Below, piece after piece: positions 9,692-21,375 of a stretch of 64,000 nucleotides of DNA. The first letter of the stretch is position 1; every line of letters starts with the position of its first letter. Made by a program: the position numbers and the translations under genes. Below the pieces are notes generated by a model. It searched no databases and was not told the origin of the DNA. It saw nothing but the letters and a program-made list of their open reading frames with translations. The DNA is from Suillus spraguei (taxonomy: Eukaryota > Basidiomycota > Agaricomycetes > Boletales > Suillaceae). The stretch covers positions 1 through 64,000 of the forward strand of contig JABCPU010000334.1 in the NCBI GenBank assembly GCA_016800925.1. Reading direction: 5' to 3'.

Positions 9692-12600
9692 TCAGCGGCG
9701 GTCTGCCCATCTATTGGTATCTCCATAGTACCTCCCATCATGACCGCGCATGTCTTGATAGTAGAGGTCTGATGGATGCCTGCGGTCATCATAGCGGTCG
9801 TCGTAACCTTCACCAGGTGAGTCATAACGAGAAGGATAATGGCCGTATCCCATAGGTACACGAGCATACCGAGCTTCTTCAACATTACGGGTGCGTGGAA
9901 GGCCGTGGGGATTGAGGCTGCTAGTAGGATGGGGATGGGTGCGAATGGTACTGTTCCGATCATAGAGTGAGTCGTGCACCTCACGATAGTGAGCGGCATC
10001 GTGTGGGTAGGATGGTCCCTCCTGAGAGTGTGCTGAGGGATCACGAGAATGATGCAGATGGTCACGCAATGGCACAGAAGCCTCGCGAGGGTGAAGCAGA
10101 GGCCCACGTAACGGCACAGAAGGCTCTCGAGAATGATGCAGATGGTCTCGCGATGGCACAGAAGGTGCACGAGGATGAAGTAGAGGCTCTCGCAACGGCA
10201 CAGAAGGCTCACGAGGATATCTGGGGAGCTCGTGCATGTGTGAAGGAGCATCACGTTGAAGCAATGGAGAATGGGCATAGCGGTTGACCGCCTCAATATG
10301 AGGATCAGTGTGAAGCGGCTCAGGTTGTGGAAGGGACTTCTCCCCAGTAGGATGTGAAGATGGACGGTCCATGGATTGAGCTTGGGGGCTGCCATTCTCA
10401 TCATTGCTAGGTGTTGAAGGGGAAGACGTGGTCTGGAGTGTACCGTTCGAGGGTTGGGGTTGCTCAGAGCCCTCGTGTTGTGAAGCCACGCTGGGCATGA
10501 CTTCTGGTGGCGAAAATGGGGCGACCATAGTAGCTGGCAGTTCAATTGGGGCAGGGTTTGCTGGCTGAGCTGCGGGCTCAGGCTGAGGGTCTGCAAGCAC
10601 GACACCACCTTTTCCAGCATCTGTTGTTGCCGTTGAGTCCTTGTGACCTGGACCATCCTCCTCTTCTGAATCGATCTCGTACATCATCTGGTGTACGCGG
10701 CGCATGGCTGCCCGAGATGCCTTTGTGACGCGTTTTGGTTTGGGGAGCGCTAGAGCAAATAAGTTAACAATATGTAGATACCAAAATGTATATACTACGT
10801 ACCCTTGGATTTCGGCTGCATGTTGGGAGGACCGTCCCGGATGCGAGCTGCAGGTTGAACACGCTGGGCAGCTGAGTAAGATGGTTAGTGAGTAAAGACA
10901 AATGATGTATGGAGTACATACCTTCATCGCCAGACGAGCGCTCTTCGTCAACAGAAGACGACCCCACAGTCAATGGTGACAGCGGACCCCCTTTCAACAC
11001 AGAGGCATCGGATGGTGATGGCTTCGCCTTGGAACGCACACCCTCCTTCTTCGGTTCAATGACAACCTCTGCTGACACACGCTTCTTGGACACCCGAGAA
11101 CTTCCTGACTTCAATTTCCGTTTCTTCCCGCGTGAATCGTCTTCGTATTCAGTGTCTACCTCCACTGTCACATCCCTTGAGCCCTCCGAAGTAGAAGTGA
11201 TCTCGATGACCTCCTGCGCAGCAGCCTTGGGAGCCACTGGAGCAGATGGCTTAGCAACAAAGCGAAAGGGACGAGCGGGAGGAGGGGCGAGGGGCTTGAA
11301 AGAAGCAGGCTTGGCGACAACCTTAAAGGGACGAGCAGGGGGAGGAGACATGACAGGCGGTGGAGACATGACAGCCTCACCATCCTCGGGATCACGAGCT
11401 CTATTCTTTCCCTTCTTAACTCTGGTCTGTGCGACACTTGTCCCCACACGTTCTGGGCCACCATAGTCTGTATGCCGATCAGCAAACATGCGACGAGCAG
11501 ATGTGTGCTCCCAGGTGGAAGGAGGAGCCTCTCCGACGATAACTGGCTCTGTTGATTCGATCAACGATGCTACAGAAATTGATTAGAATTGGACTACTAA
11601 ATAGAGTATAGAATGAAAACTTACTGTGCGTATTGGAAGACTTGACCACCCGCATGGTGCCAGCCTTGAAAGCATCAACCAGCGCTGCAACCTCTTTGAA
11701 TGTCAATACACCTATCCCCTTGTTATTCTTCGATGTTGGATCATGGGATTCACCCGGCATGAGACACTTGTGGGCGGGATACCCTTCTATGTTCAGGCCG
11801 CAAGAGGCTAAGGCGCTAGGCATCGTTTTCCAGGGGAAATTCTTGTCGGATGCAAACTTCCCACCAAGTTTAGCTATATGAGCATGTCAGGCTGAACTGA
11901 AGAACAACTTGAATAGCTACTTACTGACTTGTGCCGCGATTGCTTTCTTGAGCCACCGGAGAGATTCATCGCGACCCTCGACTTCAGTGGAAGGAATCGA
12001 GTCAGCATCCCGAGAAGCAGCTTCTTCGTCATCCTCAGGCAAGTCGTTGAAGGCATCATCGACTACTGCCAGTGAGGTTTTATTGCTGTTTCGAAGTTGA
12101 ATCAGAAAGAGATAGTAAGACGCTGGTTGAGACTTACTAGACATGAGCTTTGAGGTGACCGATGATAGTATCATCATCAGCTCGGCATCGTGTGCTCCAG
12201 AACTAACAGACCAGAATGAGCGATCATCTCAGTATTGAATACCACCCCCAAGATACTTACCTCTGCGGCGCCTGGTGTAGTATGAACTTGACCGAGGGAG
12301 GCATCTTGATTAACGATTTTGCCACAGACAACCATCGCGGTCTCAAAGCCGAATTTAGCAGCAGCGGTATCAGCCTATAATGAAGACAGTCAGGGCACAA
12401 CAAGCAGTGAGGCGTGAAGGAAGTATACTTACAATACTAAACATCCTTCGGTAATATTTTTGAAACTCTTGTGCGCGTTGAGAGACAGTTTGAGGGGAAG
12501 CGGATAGCATTTTCACTTCATCGTGGACAGACAGAATGTCTTTGTATGTGTCTGGAAAGGCCTCTTTGAAGAGGTCGTAACATTTTGTCCGAATTGACAT

Positions 12601-13733
12601 ACCTAACATCCACGGAACTGTAAGTACGACATCAACAAATATAATAGGAACTTACCCGGAGAGCCTCCGTCTGCAGGAACCTTATGTCCAACACGCGCAA
12701 GTTCTTGCTCTGTGTGATCCTTGAAGTAACTGCGAGCATATATGTTCCAGAAGTTAGTGCTGACTGTCGTCCGACCTCGACTTTTCAAGAACCAGTTGAT
12801 GACTTGCTGCACTGGAATTGATGTCGACCGAGAGAGCTCAAGGAACGATTGCTCGATTTCGATGAAAGCAGCTTCGAGGATCGCATTGTTGTTGGCAGAC
12901 TTCCGTCCGGGAACAAATGACTGGTCTGACGTCGAGGAAGGTGCGTCTTTGCTGTCCTGAGGATCAGAGAACAGGTCGTTGACGTTTCCTGCATCAACAG
13001 AAGCATGACGTTCATGTGGGGAGGGATAACAAGGAGGGTCGGAAAGGCTGTAACTGCTGCCAACATCCTTCAGTGGTGTTGGTGGAATGACATTAGTAGT
13101 CATAGGTCCGATCTGATGAGAGCATCCTTCAGCACCCTGAGTCACTGGAGGTACTGGAGGCGCTGGAGGCGCTGGAGGCTCATGAGAGGGCGCATGCGAG
13201 GAGGAAGCCTGGCTGGTGAAACTCGGGCCGGCATCAGAAGACATAAACTGTCCCTGTGTCTCCATGAGCAGTGCCGTGAACGATGCATCATCCATCTGTT
13301 CAAAATTCGAGTGCTGTGGCAACCATCCGCTTGGTTGTGCCTCCATAGTATTGTAAAACATATCCTGCAGAGCTGCAGGATGGGGATGGTCGGGATCGTG
13401 GAGACGTGGTGATGGGTGACGAGCCTGAGCGGATGACACGTCACCTCCCATGATACCATTATCAGGTGCTGAGGGAACGGCTAGAGCGTCGGGTGGGAAC
13501 GAGTTTTCCTGACGCCGGATGGCAGCCTCTTTGACAATGCCGACATCGCGCTGCGTAGCCTTGATCCTACTCCGTAGTCTGGTTGGAGTTAACTCCACCG
13601 GAGGCGTTTTGGGACGACGCCCGCCACCATACTGCTCCTGAATGTAATCTCCGCCAGGAGGAATATGCATAGATTGAGGGGGTGGGGCTCCTGGTTCGAG
13701 GGGGTATGGGTATTCACCGAATGTATGAGTCAT
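9692..13733 (-). CDS. KDZ-borne long accessory protein
   Basis: Start at 13733 (MTHTFGEYPYPLEPG), with about eight to ten exons. An N-terminal disordered Pro-rich region is followed by a conserved helical block: VINWFLKSRG, NFWNIYARSYFKDH, then CYDLFKEAFPDTYKDILS, SVHDEVKML, FQKYYRRMF, AAKFGFETAMVVCGKIVNQD and VHTTPGAAE. This block occurs widely in Agaricomycete hypothetical proteins; part of it is vaguely HMG-box-like, which I do not press. Then come the module shared with 8545-9221 (NFPWKTMPSALA, KGIGVLTFKEVAALVDAFK, VIVGEAP...RRMFADRH), a basic Lys/Arg-rich segment (RGKKRKLKSGSSRVSKKR) and a long Pro/Ser/His/Arg-rich tail ending ..YYGDTNRWADRR. The composition suggests a nuclear, possibly DNA-binding protein. 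Function is not known. Confidence 0.7.
10020..10260 (-). repeat. Coding minisatellite in the long accessory gene
   Basis: About 30-60 bp units encode alternating REPSVPLR, EPLLHPR and DHLHHSR peptides, repeated five to six times in frame. The repeats are imperfect but stay in register with the codons. Confidence 0.75.
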
Positions 13734-13824
13734 AGCTGTGGGATTGTCAGAGACTGTCAGATGCACTGCGAGGTTGCGAACGTACAGAGATATTGAAATT
13801 ATTAATATTTGACGGTGAAAATCG

Positions 13825-14260
13825 AGAGCAGGCAAGGGCGAGAATGCTGAACGAGTGAGCGTTAGCCAGAAAAAAACTGAACCACCAAGAGAGCAACGTA
13901 CCACAAAAAGAAAAATATTAGAAGTGAGTGATGTCGGAGCAGATGTGTATGATCTAGCCTTAAGAGATGGTCAATTTTTGAAGAAGGTGAAGGGGGGGGG
14001 GGGGAAACAGAGCCTACCTCGACCAGAGCAGACAAGGGCAAGAATGCTGAACGAGTGAGTGTTAGCCAGAAAAACCGAACAACCAAGAGAGCAACATACC
14101 ACAAGAAGAAAATTTTCAGAAGCGAGTGATGTTGTCAGAGCAGATGTGTATGATCTAGCGATGTCGTCGGAGCAGATGTGTATGATCTAGCCTTAAGAGA
14201 CGGTCAATTTTTGAAGGTGAAGGGGGGGGGGGGGGGGAAACAGAGCCTACCTCGACCTTA
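13825..14260. repeat. 200 bp tandem duplication with poly-G tracts
   Basis: A unit starting AGAGCA at 13825 repeats with a 200 bp period at 14025. Each unit ends in a long uninterrupted G run (about 13992-14004 and 14222-14238), followed by AAACAGAGCCTACCTCGACC. The second unit has an extra internal duplication of the CAGATGTGTATGATCTAG motif. It lies just upstream of the long accessory gene, so it could affect its promoter. Confidence 0.8.
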
Positions 14261-14827
14261 AGGGCGCATATTTTGAGTTCATCGCAAGGAGTTTAAAATC
14301 CTGCATGCATGGAATGATTCCATTGAGATGCATGCTATACTAAAGTCAGAATATTAGCAGCGGACATTTGAAATCGGGACGCACCTATGCTGTAACAGAG
14401 GGTCGCACTTGCTATGCTGTGACGTTAGGAGGCTCGCAGGTGATGGCTCGGGATGGTGAGGTACCACGATGAGTTTTGGTGCAGAGGGTCTGGATGGTCT
14501 GCAGCAGGAGGCGAGTAGGAAATTTACAACCAATCAGAATCCTTAAACGTATCATACTACTTACTTTGGTTTAGCATACGAAAGAAGCGATGCCATCGGA
14601 AGAATTGACCAACACAGTGGCACATGCTGTAAGAAGGCAATACTGACGCTTAGAGGCTCACGAGGGTGACTCGGATGTTAAGGGTGAAGTGTTGAGGCGT
14701 AGTACAAGATTGAACGTTAACCTCCAGAGCCTCCGGGAGTAAACACAACCAATCACATTGCGGAAACAGTTCGTGCTACGATTGCAAGTCAAATACAACA
14801 CCTTGTAGTGCTCCAACATCGTTTGAA
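14261..14827. other. Divergent intergenic region in the KDZ element
   Basis: This is the promoter region between the long accessory gene (minus) and the 14828 gene (plus). It holds further GGCTCGCAGG / GGCTCACGAGG motifs like those near the element ends. No coding frame was seen. Confidence 0.4.
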
Positions 14828-15676
14828 ATGAGCTCAGATGACTCCCATGGAGTGCCCCGTCATCGTGGTATAGGCAAACCAAGAGTATGGGCGGTGGAAG
14901 ACGCTGCACTACCACCAGTAGTGTTTAATGTGCAATGCTGTAAGTACTTCACATTGCTTTATCACACTGAACATCAATGGGTCGCAGAGCTAAATACTTC
15001 ACGCTGGAGGAGAAGAATGCTGCCTTACGCAAACAGAAAGCTTCATACTCAAGGACAGAACGGTGACTCCCTCTACTTATCTTTCTGTGCTGATTGTTTA
15101 ACAAACTGCAGGGGAAGGGCTGCTCGACAGATTCAAAATGCTCGTGCTAAGGCCAAACTCCGTGGACGGAAGAGGACTACTGGATCCCTCAGCAATGCTA
15201 AACCACTCCCTCAGTCTCTCATCACACTGGCAGCGCTTCCCCTCCCCAACTCATCTCTGTTTCATCAAGCATGCTCTGGATCGGAGTTGATCGACGAGTC
15301 CGATGTACTCCAGTGGGAGAAACCACCACCATACGATTCCCCTCCTCCTCCAAACTCACCAGATGAAGATCGCTTCACTCGCAATCTTGCGGACGTCATG
15401 CATGGCAGACAGTATCGTTTGGAGAATGAGACCCGCGCACGTTATGCTCAAATATTTGCAACAGCGAATGCGGAAGTCATCCTGCAGGACATTCAGGCGG
15501 CAGAAAGGACATTGTTGGGTAAATGGAATGAGCTTAATGAGTATGTATCGCACATGCAGGGTTGCGAAAGACATAGGGTGATGGCGGGGTGTTATGTGCA
15601 GTGGCAGGCAAGGAAAATCTTCAACTATCGGCGGGAGGCAGACTCAATAATTCGTGGACTGAATCCATACAAGTAG
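14828..15676 (+). CDS. KDZ-borne 282-residue protein of unknown function
   Basis: A single exon opens at the ATG at 14828 (MSSDDSHGVPRHRG) and stops 21 bp before the stop codon of the convergent transposase gene. Features are paired cysteines (VQCCKYF and FCADCLTNC) followed by a basic stretch (RGRAARQIQNARAKAKLRGR), a Pro-rich linker (PPPYDSPPPPNSPDED) and a helical C-terminus rich in Arg and Glu. The Cys cluster plus basic patch could be a small zinc-binding, nucleic-acid-binding module, but this is inference. I do not recognise the family. The length of the uninterrupted frame and its position inside the element support a real gene. Confidence 0.6.
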   Translation: MSSDDSHGVPRHRGIGKPRVWAVEDAALPPVVFNVQCCKYFTLLYHTEHQWVAELNTSRWRRRMLPYANRKLHTQGQNGDSLYLSFCADCLTNCRGRAARQIQNARAKAKLRGRKRTTGSLSNAKPLPQSLITLAALPLPNSSLFHQACSGSELIDESDVLQWEKPPPYDSPPPPNSPDEDRFTRNLADVMHGRQYRLENETRARYAQIFATANAEVILQDIQAAERTLLGKWNELNEYVSHMQGCERHRVMAGCYVQWQARKIFNYRREADSIIRGLNPYK

Positions 15677-15697
15677 ATATCTATGTATATTGATGAT

Positions 15698-18600
15698 CTA
15701 GAGGCACGGTACAGAAAGAATGAGAGCTCGTAGATAATGCCGCAGGTGGTGCATATCATCCTCGCAGAGTCCTGTTACATGACGTCCTCGTAAGACAGCA
15801 GCAATTGCTGCCAATACCCATACTCCACAGTCATAACCATTGGTCTGGACAGGCGTGATCTCAGGGAAGATAGTTTAGATGCATGTACCCAAAGACTCAA
15901 AGTGTTACTTACTTTCAATGGTCGTGCTGTCCATCCGTCAAGTTCAGTTGTGACGTGATGATGTCGTTGGCGTGCAATAGCAAGGAGACGAGCAATCAGC
16001 TTCATGACATCCTTGGAGTACATAAGCCTGGCGCGAAATCGTCAACACAAGTAAACTTACCTTAACATCATTTTTCCAAGGTTTTTTCTCGGCCAGACTA
16101 TCAAAGAGGTGTAATTCTTTGCTGGAGAAGCGAATAATGCACAGCACCCAATGGCCGATATTGGAGGGACGATGGATAGGAAGAATCCAGACATCTTTCT
16201 CCCAGTAACACGTGTATGATACATTACGCCACAGAATGTCGTCTGATGCGTTATATCGAATGCGAGGGAGGTCGTGGGTGGTTAACAAAGCGCAATGACT
16301 AGTGGCGACACTTTTCAGTTCTGAAAATAGCAAAACGGCGCACCCATTGATACAAGTATCATTAAGGAATGCTGTGGGTGAGGTAAGCAAGGCGATGTCC
16401 TTCGGCTCGAATATTTGATGAGGGTATCCATCTCGTGAAGGTAGTTCTCTTCCGGTAACTGTCCCTGAAACGATGACATGCTCCTCCTTACGTGGGACGT
16501 AGGAGTCATCTATCAGCACAGACTAAAACCTAGTTAACATTCAAATAATTACTAAAGGACTGGCGCACCTCGGGAGCCTCCCACAAGATGACAGCATGAG
16601 TGTCATTGACATGATCCATCGAATCAAAGTCTCGAACCTCCTCTCGACCCAAATCATCCTCTATAACGTCAGCGAGAGCGGCATGTTCAAATTCAACTAC
16701 TGGTAGGTCAAGAGGCTCAGCAAACTCGACATCACTGAGTTCTCCCTCAGGATCAGGTACTTCCAGTAACGTAGTGCTGAGCCAGTGCACGTTTGGTGAT
16801 TGGACACCACCTGAAAGGGTGATGGCAATCTCCAGCGCATCCTTGGCACGGGATGTGAAGCGAAGCGAAGAGGCTAACGGGTTCGCCCAGCGCGTTTGAA
16901 GTCTGAGTAAGTGATTGCGGCGTTGCCTCAGCAAGACAGATATAAGTTCACCTGTCTATGTATTAAAAACAATTCGTATAATAATAAGAAACGTACATCC
17001 TGGTGTGCGGAGTGCAAGCTCGAGTGCAGCAAGTTCTTCCCCAAAGAAACGACATAGATTGTCGGCCTCGATACCGAGTCGCTTCTGTTCTTCTCGGCAG
17101 CGCTCTCGTTTCAGAAGTGCGCGGATGCCGTCTCTGACATCAGCATCTTCCAACCACCGAGGAACTTGTCCTGTTGATGGCGTAATCCACACGTCTTCCA
17201 TTAGACTGGGATCACTACGCAGCTCTGCAAGCTTGGTCGGGAGAGGATTAGGTAAAGGAATCCCCCAAGAAGGGTCATATAACACTTCTAAGCGCTCACA
17301 ATAAGCATTAAACTTTCTGAGTGCTGTCAACAGAGCGGGTTGGCGCTTCGCAATAGCTTTGCGGGTTTGTTGATGTAGTTTAGTGCCTAAACGACTGTCA
17401 GTTGATAGCAAATCACAGGTATGAATGATTTACCTAACGCCTGCTGAGCACCACCAACTGCACGGTCAAGTTTATCCCACTCGAAAAAGCTTGCGATTGC
17501 CCGTTTGCGGATGTTCATCTTCAAGTCACGCGCCATCAGAAGAAGCCGAACAAAGTCCAAATTGATGCCTTCTAGTTCAGGGAATTGGTCGTGAATATTT
17601 AGGGATGCATATAAAACTTCGACTTTGGCCATAAGACGATCGTGACCTCTCTCAAGAGCCTCGAGAGCCTCGAGAGTGTCTTGCGAGGCAGTGCCTTTCT
17701 CGAGCATGAGCCTGGTGGATTGTAGTGCTGTATCGGAGGTATCGAGGTCAGCCTGTAGGGTCAATACAGTGTCTAACTCCTTTTTAAGGCGAGCAGGGGC
17801 ATCTAAGAACAAACGTAACTCGTATCGTATTCAATATCAACGAAAAACACTTACGTGCGCGGACTGAGAGCTGCGAGCTTCGTTGCTGAGACCACTCTGA
17901 CTCCAGATCATCGATAGAAAGTTCGCATTGATCGAGGACGTCTTGGGCAGCAGTTCCCTGGTCATTGACACCACGCTTGAGGCGTCGTCGAATCCAATCA
18001 CCTAAGTCAGCTTGCATTTCGGATCCTATAGCTGCGGCCTGACGGTCAATGAGCCAGAGACGGCGCTGACGCTGACGTTATGCAATAAGACTTGATTCAA
18101 TGACAAGAATTAAGAAGGCATACCGATGACGACCTCTCAACACCAATCAGGCGCACCAAGCGAGACCAGAGCCTCTCGGTTCCTTCTCCATCTGAAAGAC
18201 CCAGCCCAACGCACATGCGTGGGTTGTACACTAGCTGGCATGCCCACTCATGCCCATAGGCATGCATGGCAGTGGTTGCAAAGCGCAAACGTGAGACGAT
18301 ACTGCGAGGGAGAATGTCATACTAAAGATGATGAGTGGATGAACCTAAATGGAGACCAGATGAACTTACCTTGCTAAGGGATCGCGCAAGGACACACCCG
18401 ACATCATACAAAGCTACAACTGTAGCATAAGATGGGATCAACGAGAACAAATGTTCCAGGAGGGCCACCGAATATTTCTGCTGTTCTCCTGGAGAGTCGA
18501 TGTTAGCAAAAAAAAGAGGGATATCATGACGACATATGAGTGCCATGATGCCAGTATCATCAAAGCTATCCATTGCCGCCTTCTGTTTTTTCCCATCGGC

Positions 18601-19962
18601 TGCTTCATATGCAGTTTCACATTGGTCGATAGCCTCATCAGGAACAAGGGGTACAGCTGACTTGGCAGGCCTCTTACGTTGAGCCTCTATGCGGCGGCCG
18701 ACATCATCGACAAACTGCTTTGGAATGAAATAAGTGGGGTCATAAAAGGGGGGGCAATCCCCTGCCGCACGCCGATGGCGGTGGTGGAAGTTGCCATCTG
18801 TGGCAGTGTGAATGTCTCCTCCATCAGCAGTAGGTTTCCCGAACATTGTCCCTCCGAAACATGCAGGACACCGTTGAATAAGTATGGGTGCGCAGCGGCC
18901 TCTACGTAGGGTAGATAAAGGTGACGAGGTTGAGACGTGATCCTCTGTTTGAGGACGAAGGGTCGCCACCCGGTCACGGCTATTCTGCAGGGCTTCTTCG
19001 ACTTGACGTTCGATTTGGACTTGAAGAATGTCGTACCATTGTACGGCATAGCCCAGGCCTCGACGAAAAGGATCCTGAATAATTTCCCCCTAGTGTAACT
19101 AATCAGTTTAAACATATGCTGCATCATGAATAACTTACTCGGGTGTCTGTCATGACGAAACCTCTGCGAGAGTAGTGCGTTTTTAGAGCCGACGCTAAGG
19201 CATTGATGGCATCACAGGACCGTTCGAAAAGTGCCCGATAGAATGACAGAAGTTCGATTGAGACAGCCATACGAGGTTGTGAGGGAGCGGTTGGAAATAG
19301 ACCATGGTGAAGGAGGACTTGGGGAAGCATGGAGCATCTACAACTGAGGACATCAATAGACGTAAATCCTGAACGGTGTTCATCGGTCAACATGGTGTTA
19401 AGTCGTAGATAAGAAACCTACTGTCAAAGAATAAACACGCGATTGATGTTCGCTTTTGAGGGCACGAAAGTGTTGCACATGCAGAGATAACCCTGGGGGT
19501 GAGCTCCAGTGCTGTCGCTAGCGTTCGTGCTGAATATTTGAGATGAGGTTCGATAAGGAAGGGTATTAGCGTTTTCCAGCTGCTATACGACGAATCCGTA
19601 GCCTTGTCAGGCAAAATGCGGCGTTTGACTGGAGATTTTTCTACAAGTATGTCGGAAGGAGGTTCTGATGGGATTTCGAAGTCTGGATCAGGGATTTCGG
19701 CAAAAGTGTCAGTCTGGCTGGTGTCAGAGACAGTTTCAACTGCATCTACAGCGGGAACTTCACTCTCTTGAGGCTCGGGGTTCATCAGTTGCTGCATACG
19801 AACTAGCAGTTGACGGCGTTTGGCTTGCGCGCCTGGTAACTCGACATGTTTCTGAGTCTTTTTCTTGTCTCTGGGTTTCTTCGGGCTGACGAAGTGGTGG
19901 CCTAGTCCAGACGACACACATTGAGCTCCACGAGTAGGAGCGTGAGCACTGGTTGAGACCAT
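15698..19962 (-). CDS. KDZ transposase with C-terminal Ulp1-like cysteine protease
   Basis: Start at 19962 (MVSTSAHAPTRG) and stop at 15698-15700, with about a dozen exons. In order: a basic N-terminus; a cysteine cluster (SACATLSCPQK, FTSIDVLSCRC) of the CxC type found on KDZ transposases; a C-x2-C pair (CPACFGG); and the transposase core with FFANIDSPGEQQKY, VVALYDVGCVL, HEWACQLVYNPR and DGEGTERLWSRL. These carry the acidic residues expected of its RNase H-like fold. A long helical region follows. The C-terminus is a C48/Ulp1-like peptidase: LNDTCINGCAVLL, the His in GHWVLCIIRF (near 16150), the Asp in LFDSL (near 16100), and Gln and Cys in QTNGYDCGVWVL (near 15840). The triad is complete. 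Exon joins that I checked keep the frame, and I saw no internal stop. Confidence 0.85.
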
Positions 19963-20220
19963 GGTGAAAGGGAGAGGGCGAGGGAAAATATGACTCACTA
20001 ACTCCCCAAACTTAGCGACAATATAAACATCATAGGCTCTGATTCCTGTGACGTGAGAGCCCCGAGAGCATATAGAGATCACCCCGCTCGAGGCGAGCGA
20101 GGATCGCTGGAGGTTTGCAATAACGAGAGGAGGGTAGTTTCAGGCAGCACGAGCGCCACGGGAGCCATGCCAGGAGGTGCTGGATGAAATGAACGAGGTG
20201 TGTTATTAATAGAACGGTGG
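19963..20220. other. KDZ right subterminal region, transposase promoter
   Basis: Sequence upstream of the transposase start, bounded by the right inverted repeat. It has CCCGAGAGC and GCTCGAGGCGAGCGAGG motifs resembling those at the left end. Confidence 0.4.
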
Positions 20221-20308
20221 GAGGGCGCACCTCAGAGGTAAGTTTCCCACAACATAAAAACCCTACCTCAAAGGTCTATATTGACACCGAGAAGTAATGC
20301 CTGAGGTG
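20221..20308 (-). repeat. KDZ right terminal inverted repeat
   Basis: Reverse complement starts CACCTCAGGCATTACTT and aligns to 7638-7724. The best-conserved part is 20221-20264. Confidence 0.8.
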
Positions 20309-20316
20309 CTGGGCGT
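20309..20316. repeat. KDZ target-site duplication, right
   Basis: CTGGGCGT, identical to 7630-7637. The sequence after it continues the paralogous locus found at 1305. Confidence 0.9.
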
Positions 20317-21100
20317 CTATCATATCCAGTTTCAGTCAGAACTCCAGACAGATTTGGGAAGGGATGTTTGAGTCTATAAACCCTTCACCAACTAATAGTG
20401 GGGAAAGGGGATACCATGTGCCAGTTGCAAGCCCCAAGCCTTATGTTTCCCGCCTTTATACTCTCCCGGTCCCATAACTCGTGTACCCGCGAGACCTTGC
20501 CACTCTCTCGTTCATACAGGCCATCTGCTGAATCAGTTGTGGGTTACACTTCCATCATCAGGGTATAGCTCCCTTGTATACCTCTCCCTTTCAGCTTCTC
20601 CACTGCATCTGACAACAAGTCTCCTGCTCACCTGGGCACAAGGTATCATCTGAATACTTGTTAGTGGATTCCATGTCCTGAAACTCCTCGATTTGATAAA
20701 AATGGCCCTGGATGACGAACACCATACCTTGTACCTTCAATACTCAGTCTTAAATAGAGGTCTGAGGAAAGAACGGAAGATTAGGGAGGGAAATGCGACA
20801 GTGAAATTGACTCGAGTTGCGGTTATAAGATTTCAGACCACCAGGCACAAACAAAGAAGAAGCTGACTGGAACTATTGACAGAATCAGATAACTTAGCGC
20901 TCAGCGGTCTACTAGTAAGCGTTGAGAGCATCCGTGAAAATTGAAATTGTCAGTCAGATAGTGCGCATGATTTCAGGCTATCAACTTCAAGCTTCAAGAT
21001 TCTCAAACATCTCGATTGTCTGATTCATCTCAGCATATTATAAAATTCTGACGATCAAATGGATTACCGGATATCATACCCAAAGGTTTCAGCTCAAATC
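20317..21100. repeat. Duplicated non-coding segment, copy 2
   Basis: Collinear with 1305-2040. Before the KDZ insertion it lay directly upstream of the NLR gene that now starts at 7503. Confidence 0.75.
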
Positions 21101-21375
21101 GGAAAAAAGGTGTCATCCCATGATTCACCTCTACAACAGCCTCTCGCCCACACCCATACATCACCAAAGTGCTTCAAGCTTGACATACATAGCTTGGATG
21201 TGCACTTCGCAGCGCCTCTTGAGTTCGTTTAGCTCTACGTGAAATCTATCAGCCCAAGCCAAGATCCCCTGCGTTGGTTCGATACCACATGAATTTAAGA
21301 TTGGTCAGGTGACGAGTCTTGCAGCGATGGGTTGAGTAGCTTCCAAGGGACCTGAGGTATTCATGATCATTGAAC
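21101..21375 (-). pseudogene. ASE1 gene fragment, copy 2
   Basis: This matches about 27965-28250 of the ASE1 gene, shorter than copy 1. It ends in the HEYLRSLG-equivalent at about 21355, where it is fused to an NLR first-intron sequence. Confidence 0.75.

Larger units (their letters stand above)
7638..20308 (-). mobile_element. Complete KDZ-superfamily DNA transposon with accessory genes
   Basis: The element is 12,671 bp long, flanked by an 8 bp direct repeat and ending in CACC...GGTG inverted termini. Both ends are confirmed by the uninterrupted paralogous locus at 1-2500. It carries a KDZ transposase (15698-19962) fused to an Ulp1-like protease, a long Pro/His-rich accessory gene (9692-13733), a shorter relative of it (8545-9221) and a plus-strand gene of unknown function (14828-15676). 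Perfect target duplications, an apparently open transposase and intact protease residues suggest a young, possibly autonomous copy. KDZ elements and 8 bp duplications are known from fungi and fish. The exact gene set here is what I read from the sequence. No TET/JBP oxygenase gene, a frequent passenger of fungal KDZ elements, was seen. Confidence 0.9.

Noticed and set aside
10020..10260. CRISPR-like regularly spaced repeats
   Set aside because: The units are a codon-phased minisatellite in a eukaryotic gene, with no unique spacers.
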